NCBI RefSeq assembly: GCF_963678635.1 | Contig: NC_087070.1 | Location: 19,317,318 to 19,381,317, forward strand | Direction: 5' to 3' | DNA: 64,000 nucleotides | From: Symsagittifera roscoffensis | Taxonomy: Eukaryota; Xenacoelomorpha; Acoela; Convolutidae | Part shown: positions 44,137 to 54,825 of the stretch, piece by piece | Position numbering within the stretch: position 1 is the first letter of the stretch | How the letters are laid out: each line of letters starts with the position of its first letter | Made by a program: the position numbers and the translations under genes | The notes under the pieces: model-generated | Databases searched by the model: none | What the model was told of the DNA's origin: nothing | What the model saw: only the letters and a program-made list of their open reading frames with translations

Positions 44137-44586
44137 TCAAATTTGACTTATTCCCTTCTCGCTGAGGTGCACGCAGTCACGATCGGAAATATGCGTTTCT
44201 GAATACACGTGTTCGGCTAGCCCTCGGAAGCTCCAACGAGCTTCTTTTGATGCGTTTGCTTGTCTCTGGTTTACTGCTAGATGGCGAATCAACTCGTGGT
44301 CTTCAAAACTTTCGATTTCAGTTTCGGGGGGTATACCTATTTCGTACAACTTTTTCGCAACAATTATCAACGTGTTTGCAAGGCTTTCGATTCGCTCAAA
44401 TACTTCCTGTGGAGTAGCCACAGAGGGATGGTATCCACTGTATAAGTCGTTTCCGCCGACAAATAAAACAATGATTTCGTATTTACCTTGTGGAGTGACA
44501 AATTGATATATGTTGTTTACAGTTGCTCCTGGTAGCGATAGGATGTTGATATTCCCAAATGTCAGGTACCTGGCTTGGGAGTCTAA
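44137..44586 (-). pseudogene. SGNH esterase-like domain at the 5' end of the LINE
   Basis: About 149 codons stay open. LDSQARYLTFG (block I, Ser at 44578-44580) is followed by SLPGATVNNIYQF (Gly of block II), YEIIVLFVGGNDLYSG (Asn of block III) and DRDCVHLSEKG (Asp and His of block V). All four SGNH positions are present, unlike the copy B domain. Esterase domains occur in ORF1 proteins of CR1-type LINEs, usually after the zinc finger; here it precedes the finger by about 360 bp. It could be an ORF1 part or an independent earlier insertion. Confidence 0.75.
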
Positions 44587-44723
44587 TCAGGAGAGCTTTC
44601 TTTGGGGATGTTTTCAACAGGTGATATCTGATTGAAATCTTGTCTCTAAAATCCCCCCATTGGAGGCCTTCCACACAAGATTTTATACATTTCACATGAA
44701 ACTCACTATTTAATAAGTTTCAG

Positions 44724-44860
44724 ATGTTAGAAAGACCACCAAAAGAACTGGCTTTGGCAGAGACGGTGAAAAGCATGTAGAGCTGTGTTTAGACCCTAGC
44801 CAGTCGTTCTAGAACCTAGCTTTATTTTCCGTCGCTGTGTACTTCCGGGCGAAGGTTACA
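44724..44860 (+). repeat. Repeat R', part 3
   Basis: This matches 22268-22404 of R (ATGTTAGAAAGACCACCAAA onward) and ends GTTACA. Together the three parts of R' total about 904 bp against 923 bp for R. Confidence 0.9.
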
Positions 44861-45391
44861 ACGCTTAACATAATTTTGTGCGTGCACTGGAAGGTTCGGC
44901 TGTGGCGTCCGGTGTAATGGCACAATAAGGCAGTAGTTGAGATGTTTCACTCGTCTGAAACAGGTATCGTCTATTCTGCAATGGACTTGAAAATTGAAAT
45001 TCGTCATCATTTCGGAAGTTTTGAAGCGTAGGCCCCAGGATTTAATACGGGGGCCCCATAGTTTTGAAGCCCAGGAATTAATAAATACTCTTTAAGCTAC
45101 TGGAAAACCCTGATTATAACAAATAAAGTCCACAACGATTTATTTAAGAGCATTTTCTTTATCGCCAATTCCTCTAGACTTCACTGTTTTTTCATTTCGT
45201 CAATTTACGTACCTAAATCTGATTTTGAGCGTATCGTGCGCAAAATTGAAACCTCACATAACAACCATTCTAGTCCAATGGCGCAAAGAACCTACACCTC
45301 TTCTTAAAGTAGACTGTTTCAGATATTTATCTTCAGTTTTTGCTAGAATGCAGTTTTTTTGATGCCACTGAGTTGCTAAATTGTCTGCAAA
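44861..45391 (+). promoter_or_regulatory. Upstream region and 5' UTR of the host gene
   Basis: No ORF. AT-rich DNA leads to the start codon at 45392. An in-frame TAA lies at 45377-45379, 15 bases upstream, so translation cannot begin further 5' in the same exon. No TATA box or initiator can be assigned with confidence. A short minus-strand ORF at 44822-45010 spans the R' end and is not credible. Confidence 0.4.
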
Positions 45392-45426
45392 ATGGGATGT
45401 GTATCAAGCAATGAAGTAAAAGAAAG
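45392..45426 (+). CDS. Host gene exon 1: MGCVSS lipid-anchor N-terminus
   Basis: Exon 1 encodes MGCVSSNEVKE plus the first two bases of a Ser codon. ATG sits in a good context (A at -3, G at +4) with an in-frame stop 15 bases upstream. Gly2 followed by Cys3 and Ser6 matches the N-myristoylation signal with an adjacent palmitoylation cysteine, as in Src-family kinases and other membrane-anchored proteins. It ends in a consensus donor (AAAG|GTGAGT). A 90 bp intron (45427-45516) follows and ends in CGATTTCAG. I do not recognise the protein; nothing shows a kinase. Confidence 0.75.
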
Positions 45427-45516
45427 GTGAGTTGCATTTATCCACCATAAGATTGATTTGCACAAATTCTGATTTTCAAAAACTTGTATTAAGTCTTAAG
45501 TAATACTCGATTTCAG

Positions 45517-45929
45517 TGATCCGCCAATTGAGAAGGCGGAAACGAACAACGTCCAAAGCATTCCCAAAATAGAGATTAACGGGCCATCGAAATCAACTAG
45601 TAAAGAGAATGGAATTGCAAATCACAACGCAAAACCCCCTCTACATTCCCCTGAAAAAGCGCAAGAAGAGCCACAGACTCCCCAGAAACAACCAGCCACC
45701 CCTAAAAACACAGAAAAAGCCCCTCTATTCCCTCACATCTCACCTTGTAGACCGCAATTCAATTACAAGAGAGATGTAGCGCTCTCTCCTCGCTCGAGTA
45801 AATACCTGAATGATAGTTCGATAACGCAAAATGGAGCTGCTGGAGATCTAAGTTTGGATACTTCCACATGGAATGGTGAACATACTGGCGAAAACGATGA
45901 GAGAGGCGCTGCTGCAGATCATGCTGAAG
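45517..45929 (+). CDS. Host gene exon 2: Pro/Ser/Thr/Lys-rich disordered region
   Basis: 413 bases are open in the frame set by exon 1 and encode 138 residues. The peptide is rich in Pro, Lys, Glu, Asn and Ser, with several S/T-P sites (HSPEK, QTPQK, ATPKN, ISPCR, LSPRS), and looks intrinsically disordered. It ends ADHAE plus one base, with donor GAAG|GTGTGT. The next in-frame codons would give GVFLGIRSFIN and a stop, so retention would truncate the protein. The GC content is visibly higher than in the flanking introns, supporting coding function. Confidence 0.78.
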
Positions 45930-45934
45930 GTGTG

Positions 45935-46479
45935 TTTCTTGGAATCAGGTCTTTTATTAATTAAGGATCTTTATCTCTTTCATGGGTGCTACGCTTTACA
46001 ACATTGTTTTTTTACACGTGCGAGATCAAGTGTCTTGTAATCGGGAATTAGACTTTTTGCGTAAACAGCTTTTCTGACAAGAAAATGAACTTGCTATATT
46101 ATCGAACCCCATCAATTTCCTGCTTCTTTCCTTTTTTTTGAAAACTAAGTTACAAAAGGGGCCCTTCCATTTAGTAACGGTCAGTCCACAAGCTGGATAG
46201 GGCCGTGCCAGTGTTAAAAAAATGCATATATAAATCAGCGAACATTATCAGCGTGAAGTCATATATTAGTATTAAATGCATCGTCGTAATGTTAAGTTAT
46301 CTTAGCCGTCCTTTCTCTGAAATGGCGCTTATAGAGTTGTCGATAAATTGAATTTTGCGCAGCGATTTGCACCCCCTCATACATAGTATAGATTAAAATA
46401 AAAATAAAAATAGAATTATATAATTACCGAATACACAACAAACACCGAATACAAAACAAACATAGTATAGAGCTCATGA
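45935..46479. other. First part of the large intron, no feature
   Basis: AT-rich with no ORF. A direct repeat of CGAATACA(C/A)AACAAACA occurs at about 46430 and 46450. Nothing else is seen. Confidence 0.4.
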
Positions 46480-47400
46480 GGAGTGCGAAGCTTCTTTAGT
46501 TTATCGATTCCAGATAGCTGTCTTGTCTTTTTTTTCACTCAGTTTTTCGGCTAATTGCTGCATCGTCCGCGTGGCTGTCGGATAGCGCCACCGGTGCATC
46601 CAAAAATCAGCGGGCAGAAGCTACTCTACTGTTTAAAATTCTTAGTTGATATTTGGAGTCCTTCAGCGTTTCGTCATAATTGTATGTGTCTTTCACGTCG
46701 AAGAACGCGCGGCTAAAACGTGAACCCCAGAGTCCGTTTGCTTTAATGTCAAGTCGTGCCTCATCTTCAGTTGTAGCTGAATTGTTGACAAAGCTTTTGC
46801 CTTTCAACGGCTGAATTTTCGGCTCTATCTCGACATCATGGCAAACATCGTTCATGAGGTTGGCGTATGTGTGTCTAATTTCATTGTCTTATGTGTGTAA
46901 CCGCCCTTTGCACTGTGCAGGGCATGAGTCAGGTTAAAAATTGCGCCATGTGCACACGTGAGTGGGGTTTCGTTCGGTTCCCATTCGTGTCTTCAGTAAA
47001 TACAATCTCTAAATTCTTGTTTGTTTTGGTTGAAGTTGTATCTGCCCACTGGTAAAGCATTGAGCTAGTTAGAGGCTCCCTTTTCAGAGGCCAGGTCGAT
47101 TGCGTATATATCTGTTTCTTTTAAGATTTTTATAAGGTTTGTTTTCTTTTGATTTGTTCTATCAGTTTTAAATTTTTTGATTTTCGTAGAAATTTTTTCT
47201 TGCTGTATTATTGCTGTAACAGGATCCTGAGATTCCAGTACTAGTGATTTTTTTTCGACCATTCTAGATGGTTTTCATGGTTGGAAGGCAACTTGATGTT
47301 CATGCCGCCCATTTTAAGGGGCAAGGAAGATATCTCACGGAACTGTGGTTTAATCTTTGCCGACTAGGTTAGGTATTAGTTGTTCTTTGATAATCTTTTC
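46480..47400 (-). pseudogene. Tail of an R2-like (restriction-like endonuclease) LINE
   Basis: Minus-strand frames read KEQLIPNLVGKD and EISSLPLKMGGMNIKLP (about 47390-47290), then DLASEKGASN (47065). ALPVGRYNFNQNKQEFRDCIY follows, then a zinc-knuckle-like CAHGAIFNLTHALH (about 46930), and VCHDVEIEPKIQPL. Next come DEARLDIKANGLWGSRFSRA and FFDVK (46607-46855), and finally FCPLIFGCTGG after a shift. RLDI followed by FFDVK fits a PD-(D/E)xK nuclease core after a CCHC knuckle, the arrangement at the C-terminus of R2-type LINEs. Several frameshifts make it a relic, and no RT core remains. Confidence 0.6.
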
Positions 47401-47894
47401 ATGTTTCTAATTTTCCTTAGTATTAGGCATTTTCCTGGTTAAAAATGAAAGCCTTTGGTATAGCAGGCATAAACGTTTTGGGGCGAAGTTTTAGCGATTT
47501 TAGTTAGTTTTTTCAAAACTTTGATTTGCTCATTCTGTTGAAATTCGAGGAACTTTTTACTTTCATGTTCTGTTCCTATAACAGAACCAAACACTCGGGC
47601 TCCTACCTTTTAAGTGTTTCCTGTGTTTTCAAAGATTTTCTTGGGTTCACCAAAATTTGTCTTGTTAACTGTGAGCTGGCATTTGTATGCTTTCACATGG
47701 TAGCCAAAGATTTTACCTTGTTGTCTATGACAGTTCGTAGAGTGATCAATTTACCGATTGCGTTACCGTCATCTGTGTACCGTTTCTGGGTTGCGTTGTC
47801 TACTGATAAAAGTTTAAATGAGGGGTATTATGGCTGAAACGTACATGGCCACTGCTAGCGGATATCCTTGAGAGTAGATGTTTTTTTTTTACTA

Positions 47895-50800
47895 TGATAC
47901 CCAAAATTGTTCGCCTCATGAGGAAACTCAAATTGCACAGCATTGAATAACCATCTTTTTGAAAAACAACGAGCTCGATGCTACATTGTGTCAAAAAACA
48001 ACAGAGACGAACTAGAAACAATTAATCAATTTTAACACAACCAAAAGCTCGTGTCTGGATCTATTTTTAAATGAAAATGGCGCCGTGATTGCACATGCGA
48101 AACCGATTGAAGGACCTGAGTTTTTTGATCTTACATCTTTTGATTTAACCTGCTGGTCACAGACAAACTACGAGAAATCCAATTCCTTTTTGATAAACAC
48201 AGGTATTATGAAACTGCATGGGATTGGGCTTTTTTAAATTTTTAGTTTTTTGTAATGTTTTTTGAGACGCTTTGGAAAATTTCTTCGCTTTTTTCAAAAA
48301 TTTAGTTTTTCAGAAAAAAAACGCTCTAACGATTTTATGAAAAGGCGTCAATGGGAAATTGGCCCTTTCCCCTGTATGCCTGCATAATCCACGAGTCTCT
48401 TTTAACATTACCCCACTTTCTACAGCCTTAGAAAAAGTGTGTGGGGGAAATTTGTGACCTAAATTTTTGGATTTTGTTTTCTCAAAAACTACCTTCCCAA
48501 ATTTGAGCTTTCAACGGATAGTACAGGTTGTGGCAAGCTCCCATGCATAAGCAGCTACGCCCAAACTTTTTTACGACCTTCGGAAAAATCAAATTTGCGA
48601 TTTTCTGACCGTTTTTTGAAACTTTTGACACTGAGAGGCCAGCTAAAGCTGGAAATAACTGTTCGATATTTTTTGAATTTTTGTTGCACTGATGCAATAA
48701 TTAATATCAAAACTTTTCCGGGTTTATTAGTTTAGCCCATTTTTTTACGAGAAAATTGATTGCCCTCGGAAAAGTGATGCTTGTGACTTTTCGACCGGTT
48801 TTTCAAACTCTTTGACTTTTTTCGGAAATTACCCTGGCCTATTTGAGATTTTGGTCTCAAGGTGTAGAATGGGTTGTGGGAAGCTCCCTTGCATCAGCGG
48901 GTACGCTCAGTTTTTTTAATTAAACAAGTTACGCCTTTGGAAAAATCGAATTTTTTTTTGACCGTTTCTTTTTGAATTTTTAAATTAAAATTTTGAAATG
49001 ACTTATTGCATCAGTACAACAAATTCAAAAAATTATCAAATAGGTATTTACAGCTTGAGCTGGGCCTCTAGGTACCAAAAATTTTTGCTCTCATGAGGAA
49101 ATTTCGATTGCACGACTGAATGACAATCCCTTTCACAAACAACGATCTCTATGCTGATATTTTGTGTCGAAAAACAACAGAGACGAACGCAACGCAAGTA
49201 GTTAATTTTAACACAACCAAAAGCTCGTGCCTGGACGTCATTTTCAATGAAAATGGCGCCCTAATTGCACAGGTGAAACTAATGGAAGGCCCTGCTTAGT
49301 TTTTGATCATATCCCTAATGATTATAGATTTGACCTGCTTATCACAGACAAACTATGAGAAATCAAATTCCTTTTTGATAAAAACAAGTATTGTGAAACT
49401 GAATGCGATCGGGATTATTTTAGTTTTTATTTTATTTTTTGAGACGCTTTGGAAATTTTTTTCACGTTTTTCATAAGTTTTTCTCAAAAAACGCTCTACC
49501 GATTTTCAAAAAAAGGGGTACCAATGGAAATCCGCACCTCTCTGTGTGTCTGCATAATCTTCTAGTCTCTTTTTACCATACACCGCTTTCTACAACCTTC
49601 GAAAAAATGTGTGGGTGGAATTTTTGGGTTTTCATTTTTTCTCAAAAACTACCCTCCCAAATCTGAGATTTTTGATTCAACGGATAGAACAGGTTGTGAG
49701 AAGCTTCCATGCATAAGCAGCTACGCCCAACTTTTTTCACACTAATTTACGACCTTCGGAAAAGTCAAATGTGCAGTTTTTTTTACCGTTTTTTTGGAAC
49801 TTTTCGACCTTGTGGGAAACTACCTTCCCAAATCCGAGGTTTTGGTTTGAATCGAGAGGACGTGTTGCGGGGAGCTCATTTTTAGAAGCGGTTTTGCCTA
49901 TTGTTTTACACAAAACGTAATGAACCTCGGAAAAATCAAATTTTGGATTTTTTTAACCGTTTTTTGAATTTTTTTGACTCTAGAGGCCAGCTAAAGCTGG
50001 AAATACCTGTTTAATAATTTTTAAATTTTTTGTACTGATGCAATAGTTAATTTCAAATTTATCCCGGATTTAGCTTGTGACTTTTCGACCGGTTTTTCAA
50101 ACTCTTTGACTTTTTTCGGAAATTACCCTGGCCTATTTGAGATTTTGGTCTCAAGGTGTAGAATGGGTTGTGGGAAGCTCCCTTGCATCAGCGGGTACGC
50201 TCAGTTTTTTAATTTAACAAGTTACGCCTTCGGAAAAGTCAAATTTTTTTTGACCGTTTCTTTTTGAATTTTTGAATTAAAATTTTGAAATGACTCATTG
50301 CATCAGTACAACAAATTCAAAAATTATCAAATAGGTATTTACAGCTTGAGCTGCGCCTCTAGGTACCAAAAATTTTTGCTCTCATGAGGAAATTTCGATT
50401 GCACGACTGAATGACAATCCCTTTCACAAACAACGATCTCTATGCTGATATTTTGTGTCGAAAAACAACAGAGACGAACACAACGCAAGTAGTTAATTTT
50501 AACACAACCAAAAGCTCGTGCCTGGACGTCATTTTCAATGAAAATGGCGCCCTAATTGCACAGGTGAAACTAATGGAAGGCCCTGCTTAGTTTTTGATCA
50601 TATCCCTAATGATTATAGATTTGACCTGCTTATCACAGACAAACTATGAGAAATCAAATTCCTTTCTGATAAAAACAAGTATTGTGAAACTGAATGCGAT
50701 CGGGGTTATTTTAATTTTTATTTTATTTTATTTTTTGAGACGCTTTGGAATTTTTTTTCACGTTTTTCAAAAGTTTTTCTCAAAAAACGCTCTACCGATT

Positions 50801-52745
50801 TTCAAAAAAAGGGGTACCAATGGAAATCCGCACCTCTCTGTGTGTCTGCATAATCTTCTAGTCTCTTTTTACCATACACCGGTTTCTACAACCTTCGAAA
50901 AAATGTGTGGGTGGAATTTTTGGGTTTTCATTTTTTTTCAAAAACTACCCTCCCAAATCTGAGATTTTTGATTCAACGGATAGAACAGGTTGTGAGAAGC
51001 TTCCATGCATAAGCAGCTACGCCCAACTTTTTTCACACTAATTTACGACCTTCGGAAAAGTCAAATGTGCAGTTTTTTTTACCGTTTTTTTGGAACTTTT
51101 CGACCTTGTGGGAAACTACCTTCCCAAATCCGAGGTTTTGGTTTGAATCGAGAGGACGTGTTGCGGGGAGCTCATTTTTAGAAGCGGTTTCGCCTATTGT
51201 TTTACACAATACGTAATGAACCTCGGAAAAATCAAATTTTGGATTTTTTTTTACCGTTTTTTGAATTTTTTTGACTCTAGAGGCCAGCTAAAGCTGGAAA
51301 TACCTGTTTAATAATTTTTAAGTTTTTTCTGTACTGATGCAATAGTTAATTTCAAATTTATCCCGGATTTAGCTTGTGACTTTTCGACCGGTTTTTCAAA
51401 CTCTTTGACTTTTTTCGGAAATTACCCTGGCCTATTTGAGATTTTGGTCTCAAGGTGTAGAATGGGTTGTGGGAAGCTCCCTTGCATCAGCGGGTACGCT
51501 CAGTTTTTTTAATTGAACAAGTTACGCCTTTGGAAAAATCGATTTTTTTTTTGACCGTTTCTTTTTGAATTTTTAAACTAAAATTTTGAAATGACTTATT
51601 GCATCAGTACAACAAATTCAAAAAATTATCAAATAGGTATTTACAGCTTGAGCTGGGCCTCTAGGTACCAAAATTTTTTGCTCTCATGAGGAAATTTCGA
51701 TTGCACGACTGAATGACAGTCCCTTTCACAAACAGCGATCTCTATGCTGATATTTTGTGTCGAAAAACAACAGAGACGAACACAACGCAAGTAGTTAATT
51801 TTAACACAACCAAAAGCTCGTGCCTGGACGTCATTTTCAATGAAAATGGCGCCCTAATTGCACAGGTGAAACTAATGGAAGGCCCTGCTTAGTTTTTGAT
51901 CATATCCCTAATGATTATAGATTTGACCTGCTTATCACAGACAAACTATGATAAATCAAATTCCTTTTTGATAAAAACAAGTATTGTGAAACTGAATGCG
52001 ATCGGGGTTATTTTAATTTTTATTTTATTTTATTTTTTGAGACGCTTTGGAAATTTTTTTCACGTTTTTCAAAAGTTTTTCTCAAAAAACGCTCTACCGA
52101 TTTTCAAAAAAAGGGGTACCAATGGAAATCCGCACCTCTCACTGTGTGTGCATAATCTTCAAGTCTCTTTTTACCATACACCGCTTTCTACAACCTTCGA
52201 AAAAATGTGTGGGTGGAATTTTTGGGTTTTCAATTTTTCTCAAAAACTACCCTCCCAAATCTGAGATTTTTGATTCAACGGATAGAACAGGTTGTGAGAA
52301 GCTTCCATGCATAAGCAGCTACGCCCAACTTTTTTCACACTAATTTACGACCTTCGGAAAAGTCAAATGTGCAGTTTTTTTTACCGTTTTTTTGGAACTT
52401 TTCGACCTTGTGGGAAACTACCTTCCCAAATCCGAGGTTTTGGTTTGAATCGAGAGGACGTGTTGCGGGGAGCTCATTTTTAGAAGCGGTTTCGCCTGTC
52501 TTTTTTTACACAATACGTAATGAACCTCGGAAAAATCAAATTCTGGATTTTTTTTCTACCGTTTTTTGAATTTTTTTGACTCTAGAGGCCAGCTAAAGCT
52601 GGAAATACCTGTTGAATAATTTTTAAATTTTTTGTACTGATGCAATAGTTAATTTCAAATTTATTCCGGATTTAGCTTGTGACTTTTTGACCGCTTTTTC
52701 AAACTCTTTGACTTTTCTCGAAAACTACCCTCCCATATCTCAGAT
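47895..52745. repeat. 1.3 kb satellite, about 3.9 units, with internal structure
   Basis: The anchor GGTACCAAAA followed by CTCATGAGGAAA occurs at 49071, 50362 and 51664 (periods 1291 and 1302) and in diverged form at about 47895. Units from 49071 on are nearly identical; the first is older. Each unit has about three 200 bp sub-repeats. It also has a pair of inverted arms (GAGGCCAGCTAAAGCTGG..., and its complement ending in AGCTTGAGCTGGGCCTC) about 280 bp apart. The 122-codon ORFs at 50594 and 51896 are products of the array and vary at their ends. Confidence 0.93.
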
Positions 52746-53164
52746 TTTGGTTTTGAGTTAAGTCCTTTAGGTTAACTCATAGAGTAATTTCGGATAGGGT
52801 ACACCGTCTGCTCGTCACGCATCTTTTTTTCGGCCTGATAGATTCGTGCAACTTCTTAGTCTAATACCGATCCTAATCTTACTCTTATATCTACTAGTCT
52901 CAGGGTGTTTAACTAGTCTCTGCTAGGCTCAATAGATCTAGAGTATACTGGCTTATTGCGACTGCTAAAGTTCTCTTGGAGAGGTAACTAATTTCTAAGT
53001 TAAATTCAAATCTCGCTGGTGCTGAAATTAAAGTAATTTCAGCACTTACAAATAAGTGGTTTGTTAGTTAGATGGAATATGATTGGTTAATATTAAATAT
53101 TTTACAGTGGTAAAATATCTAATTTATCTAATAATAAAATGTAGTTTAGATCAGGTTCCAGTTT
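52746..53164. other. Unique stretch with a 12 bp perfect palindrome
   Basis: No ORF. GTGCTGAAATTA (53019-53030) and TAATTTCAGCAC (53034-53045) form a 12 bp perfect inverted repeat around AAG. It separates the satellite from an orphan satellite fragment. Confidence 0.7.
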
Positions 53165-53395
53165 CAATGAGTAGAATGGGTTGTGGGAAGCTCTCCGGCT
53201 TGAGTGGTTACAAGTTTTTTAAGCAAAGATGTTACGCCTTTGCAAAATCTTTGGAAATATATTTTTTGACCATTTCTATTCAATCTTTTAATTTGTCTCG
53301 AAATATTTGAAATTAGTTGTTGCATCAGAAAAAAAAATTCAAAAATTATCAAACAGGTATTTCCAGCTTTAGCTAGCCTCTAGTTATAACATTTC
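53165..53395. repeat. Orphan fragment of the satellite unit
   Basis: GTAGAATGGGTTGTGGGAAG at 53172 through TTTCCAGCTTTAGCTAGCCTC (about 53385) corresponds to the last sub-repeat and the inverted arm of the 1.3 kb unit, at clearly lower identity. It marks an older end of the array. Confidence 0.8.
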
Positions 53396-54005
53396 TGCAT
53401 CTTTGAAGTGACTTTGAATTTCTGGCTGCTAAAAACATCGTCAATCTTTTCATGCCTTACTGTTACAGCAGTGTAAATACTGATCTGTGCTATAATTGAA
53501 TCTTCGAACTGATAAATATACCCTTCGTAGAACACGGAAAAGACAAAGTCTTTCTCTCTGGATTTCCTTTGAAACCGCCAACGCGATAAATCATTTAGAA
53601 ACTCTCCAAGCCGAATTGAAAAAAAGGCATAGCTCACACCGTGCCAAAAAGTTCAACCGTTTCTGATTGAATGCGCCCGATTGGAAGATGCTGATAGGCA
53701 ATAATTTGAAAGCTAATTGCTTTCAACGAGAATTAGTAAAAGGATATTCAATGAGTTGAAGTCTCCGCAGCGAAGTTTATTCAACTCAAGTCGTCGACCT
53801 CCAACAAACTGCGAAGGTTGTAATGATATAGACAAAGCTAATCTCTTTAATAACTAATTTGCCGCTGTGGTCGCCGATTTAGAATGTAAATTCTTCGAAC
53901 CAGCTGCCGGGTGACTTTTAGCCTAAATTTATAAGTTAGACTATGGTTTAAATTGAAAAGGAGCTTCAGCATATTAAAATTATTAAACGCAGAGAACCTG
54001 ATTAT
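53396..54005. other. Spacer without recognised gene
   Basis: An 85-codon minus-strand frame (53380-53637) has no motif and overlaps the satellite fragment, so I do not call it. The rest shows nothing. Confidence 0.4.
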
Positions 54006-54825
54006 TTGTTCATGTTTTTCAAAAGAAAAGGTACCGAAATTGCTCAGTCAATGTTTTTGTCTTTTGTAAACATTGTTCAAAAGAAGAAATTTTCCCATAA
54101 ATGCAAAAACGGAATTGTTTTGCCTTCGAAGACAATAAAACAGAAGTGTCGAGCTTTTGTCCAGAAACAATTGAACGATAGTTCTAAGTCTTCGAAAACT
54201 TCATTTTCCGAGGCATATCTGAATGTTTCGTTGACAAATTATCTGAATTCCAATTTGGCTTCCCTTCAATCTTTTATACGCGGTTTCTCCTGATACGAGG
54301 TTATCTCCATGATAGGACCCAGAGAATCAGAATCAATGTATCCTCGTCCCAATAAGAGTTGGTTAACTTAGGATTTACACAGGTTTCAGTTCTTGGGTTT
54401 TACCTGTTGTTTCTGTTTTAGATAATTGTTTTCCTTCCATAGTGCTGTCTTCACTTGAACATCTGTTTGCAGATGACCTCAAGTTAATTTGTGGTTGAAA
54501 ATGTTAAGAAGAATTATCGGAAGATGCTGGAAAAATTGCACATATGTTCATTTTTGATAAACGTTAAGTCACTAAGCTCTTCACTAGTCAGAAGCAAAGA
54601 AACACGAAATGTGGAACTTTGATTTTGGATCGGAACAACTGAAAAACCACAAAAAAATAAAAGACTTAGGATTAGTTATCACTGAATTGCTGAATTGGTC
54701 TGAACATATTAAGAAGAAAGTCAGCGGTTTTCTTTGTCATGTCAGCTTCAGTAGAAATTTTTATACGGCAATTATTAACCTAGTTCTGCTCGATGGATCA
54801 GAATACCGGGAGCTGAAGTGATCCC
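54006..54825 (+). pseudogene. LINE RT fragment
   Basis: The first frame reads NIVQKKKFSHKCKNGIVLPS, corresponding to the W-K-x-G-x-V-x-P finger block, and ends with LNSNLASLQSFIRGF. The next parts give LHDRTQRIRIN, VSVLGF (motif B remnant), LEHLFADDLKLI (FADD catalytic motif at about 54470) and LKNHKKIKDLGLVITELLNWSEHIK. This is the usual order of a jockey/CR1-type RT. Many stops are present. It is on the opposite strand and of a different family from the LINE at 40076-44723. Confidence 0.7.

Larger units (their letters stand above)
40076..44723 (-). mobile_element. CR1/jockey-type LINE inserted in R'
   Basis: Comparison with the intact repeat R (GTCGACCCG directly joined to ATGTTAGAAAGACC at about 22268) defines this 4648 bp as inserted sequence. 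On the minus strand it carries an SGNH-esterase domain, a PHD-like zinc finger plus coiled coil (ORF1-like), an APE-type endonuclease and an RT (ORF2-like). It ends in a hairpin and a short (ACT)n tail. All ORFs are broken and the RT has lost its YADD region. No clear target duplication is visible. Confidence 0.88.

Noticed and set aside
45930-45965. Read-through end of exon 2 as the gene's C-terminus
   Set aside because: The donor GAAG|GTGTGT and the phase-matched exon at 63316 give a better model, although intron retention cannot be excluded.
47526-47837. 103-codon + strand ORF upstream of the satellite
   Set aside because: Hydrophobic low-complexity frame opposite decayed LINE sequence; no motif, no splice signals.
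50594-52264. 122-codon ORFs in successive satellite units
   Set aside because: They contain frame differences between units, have no domain, and the older unit at 47895 lacks the ORF.
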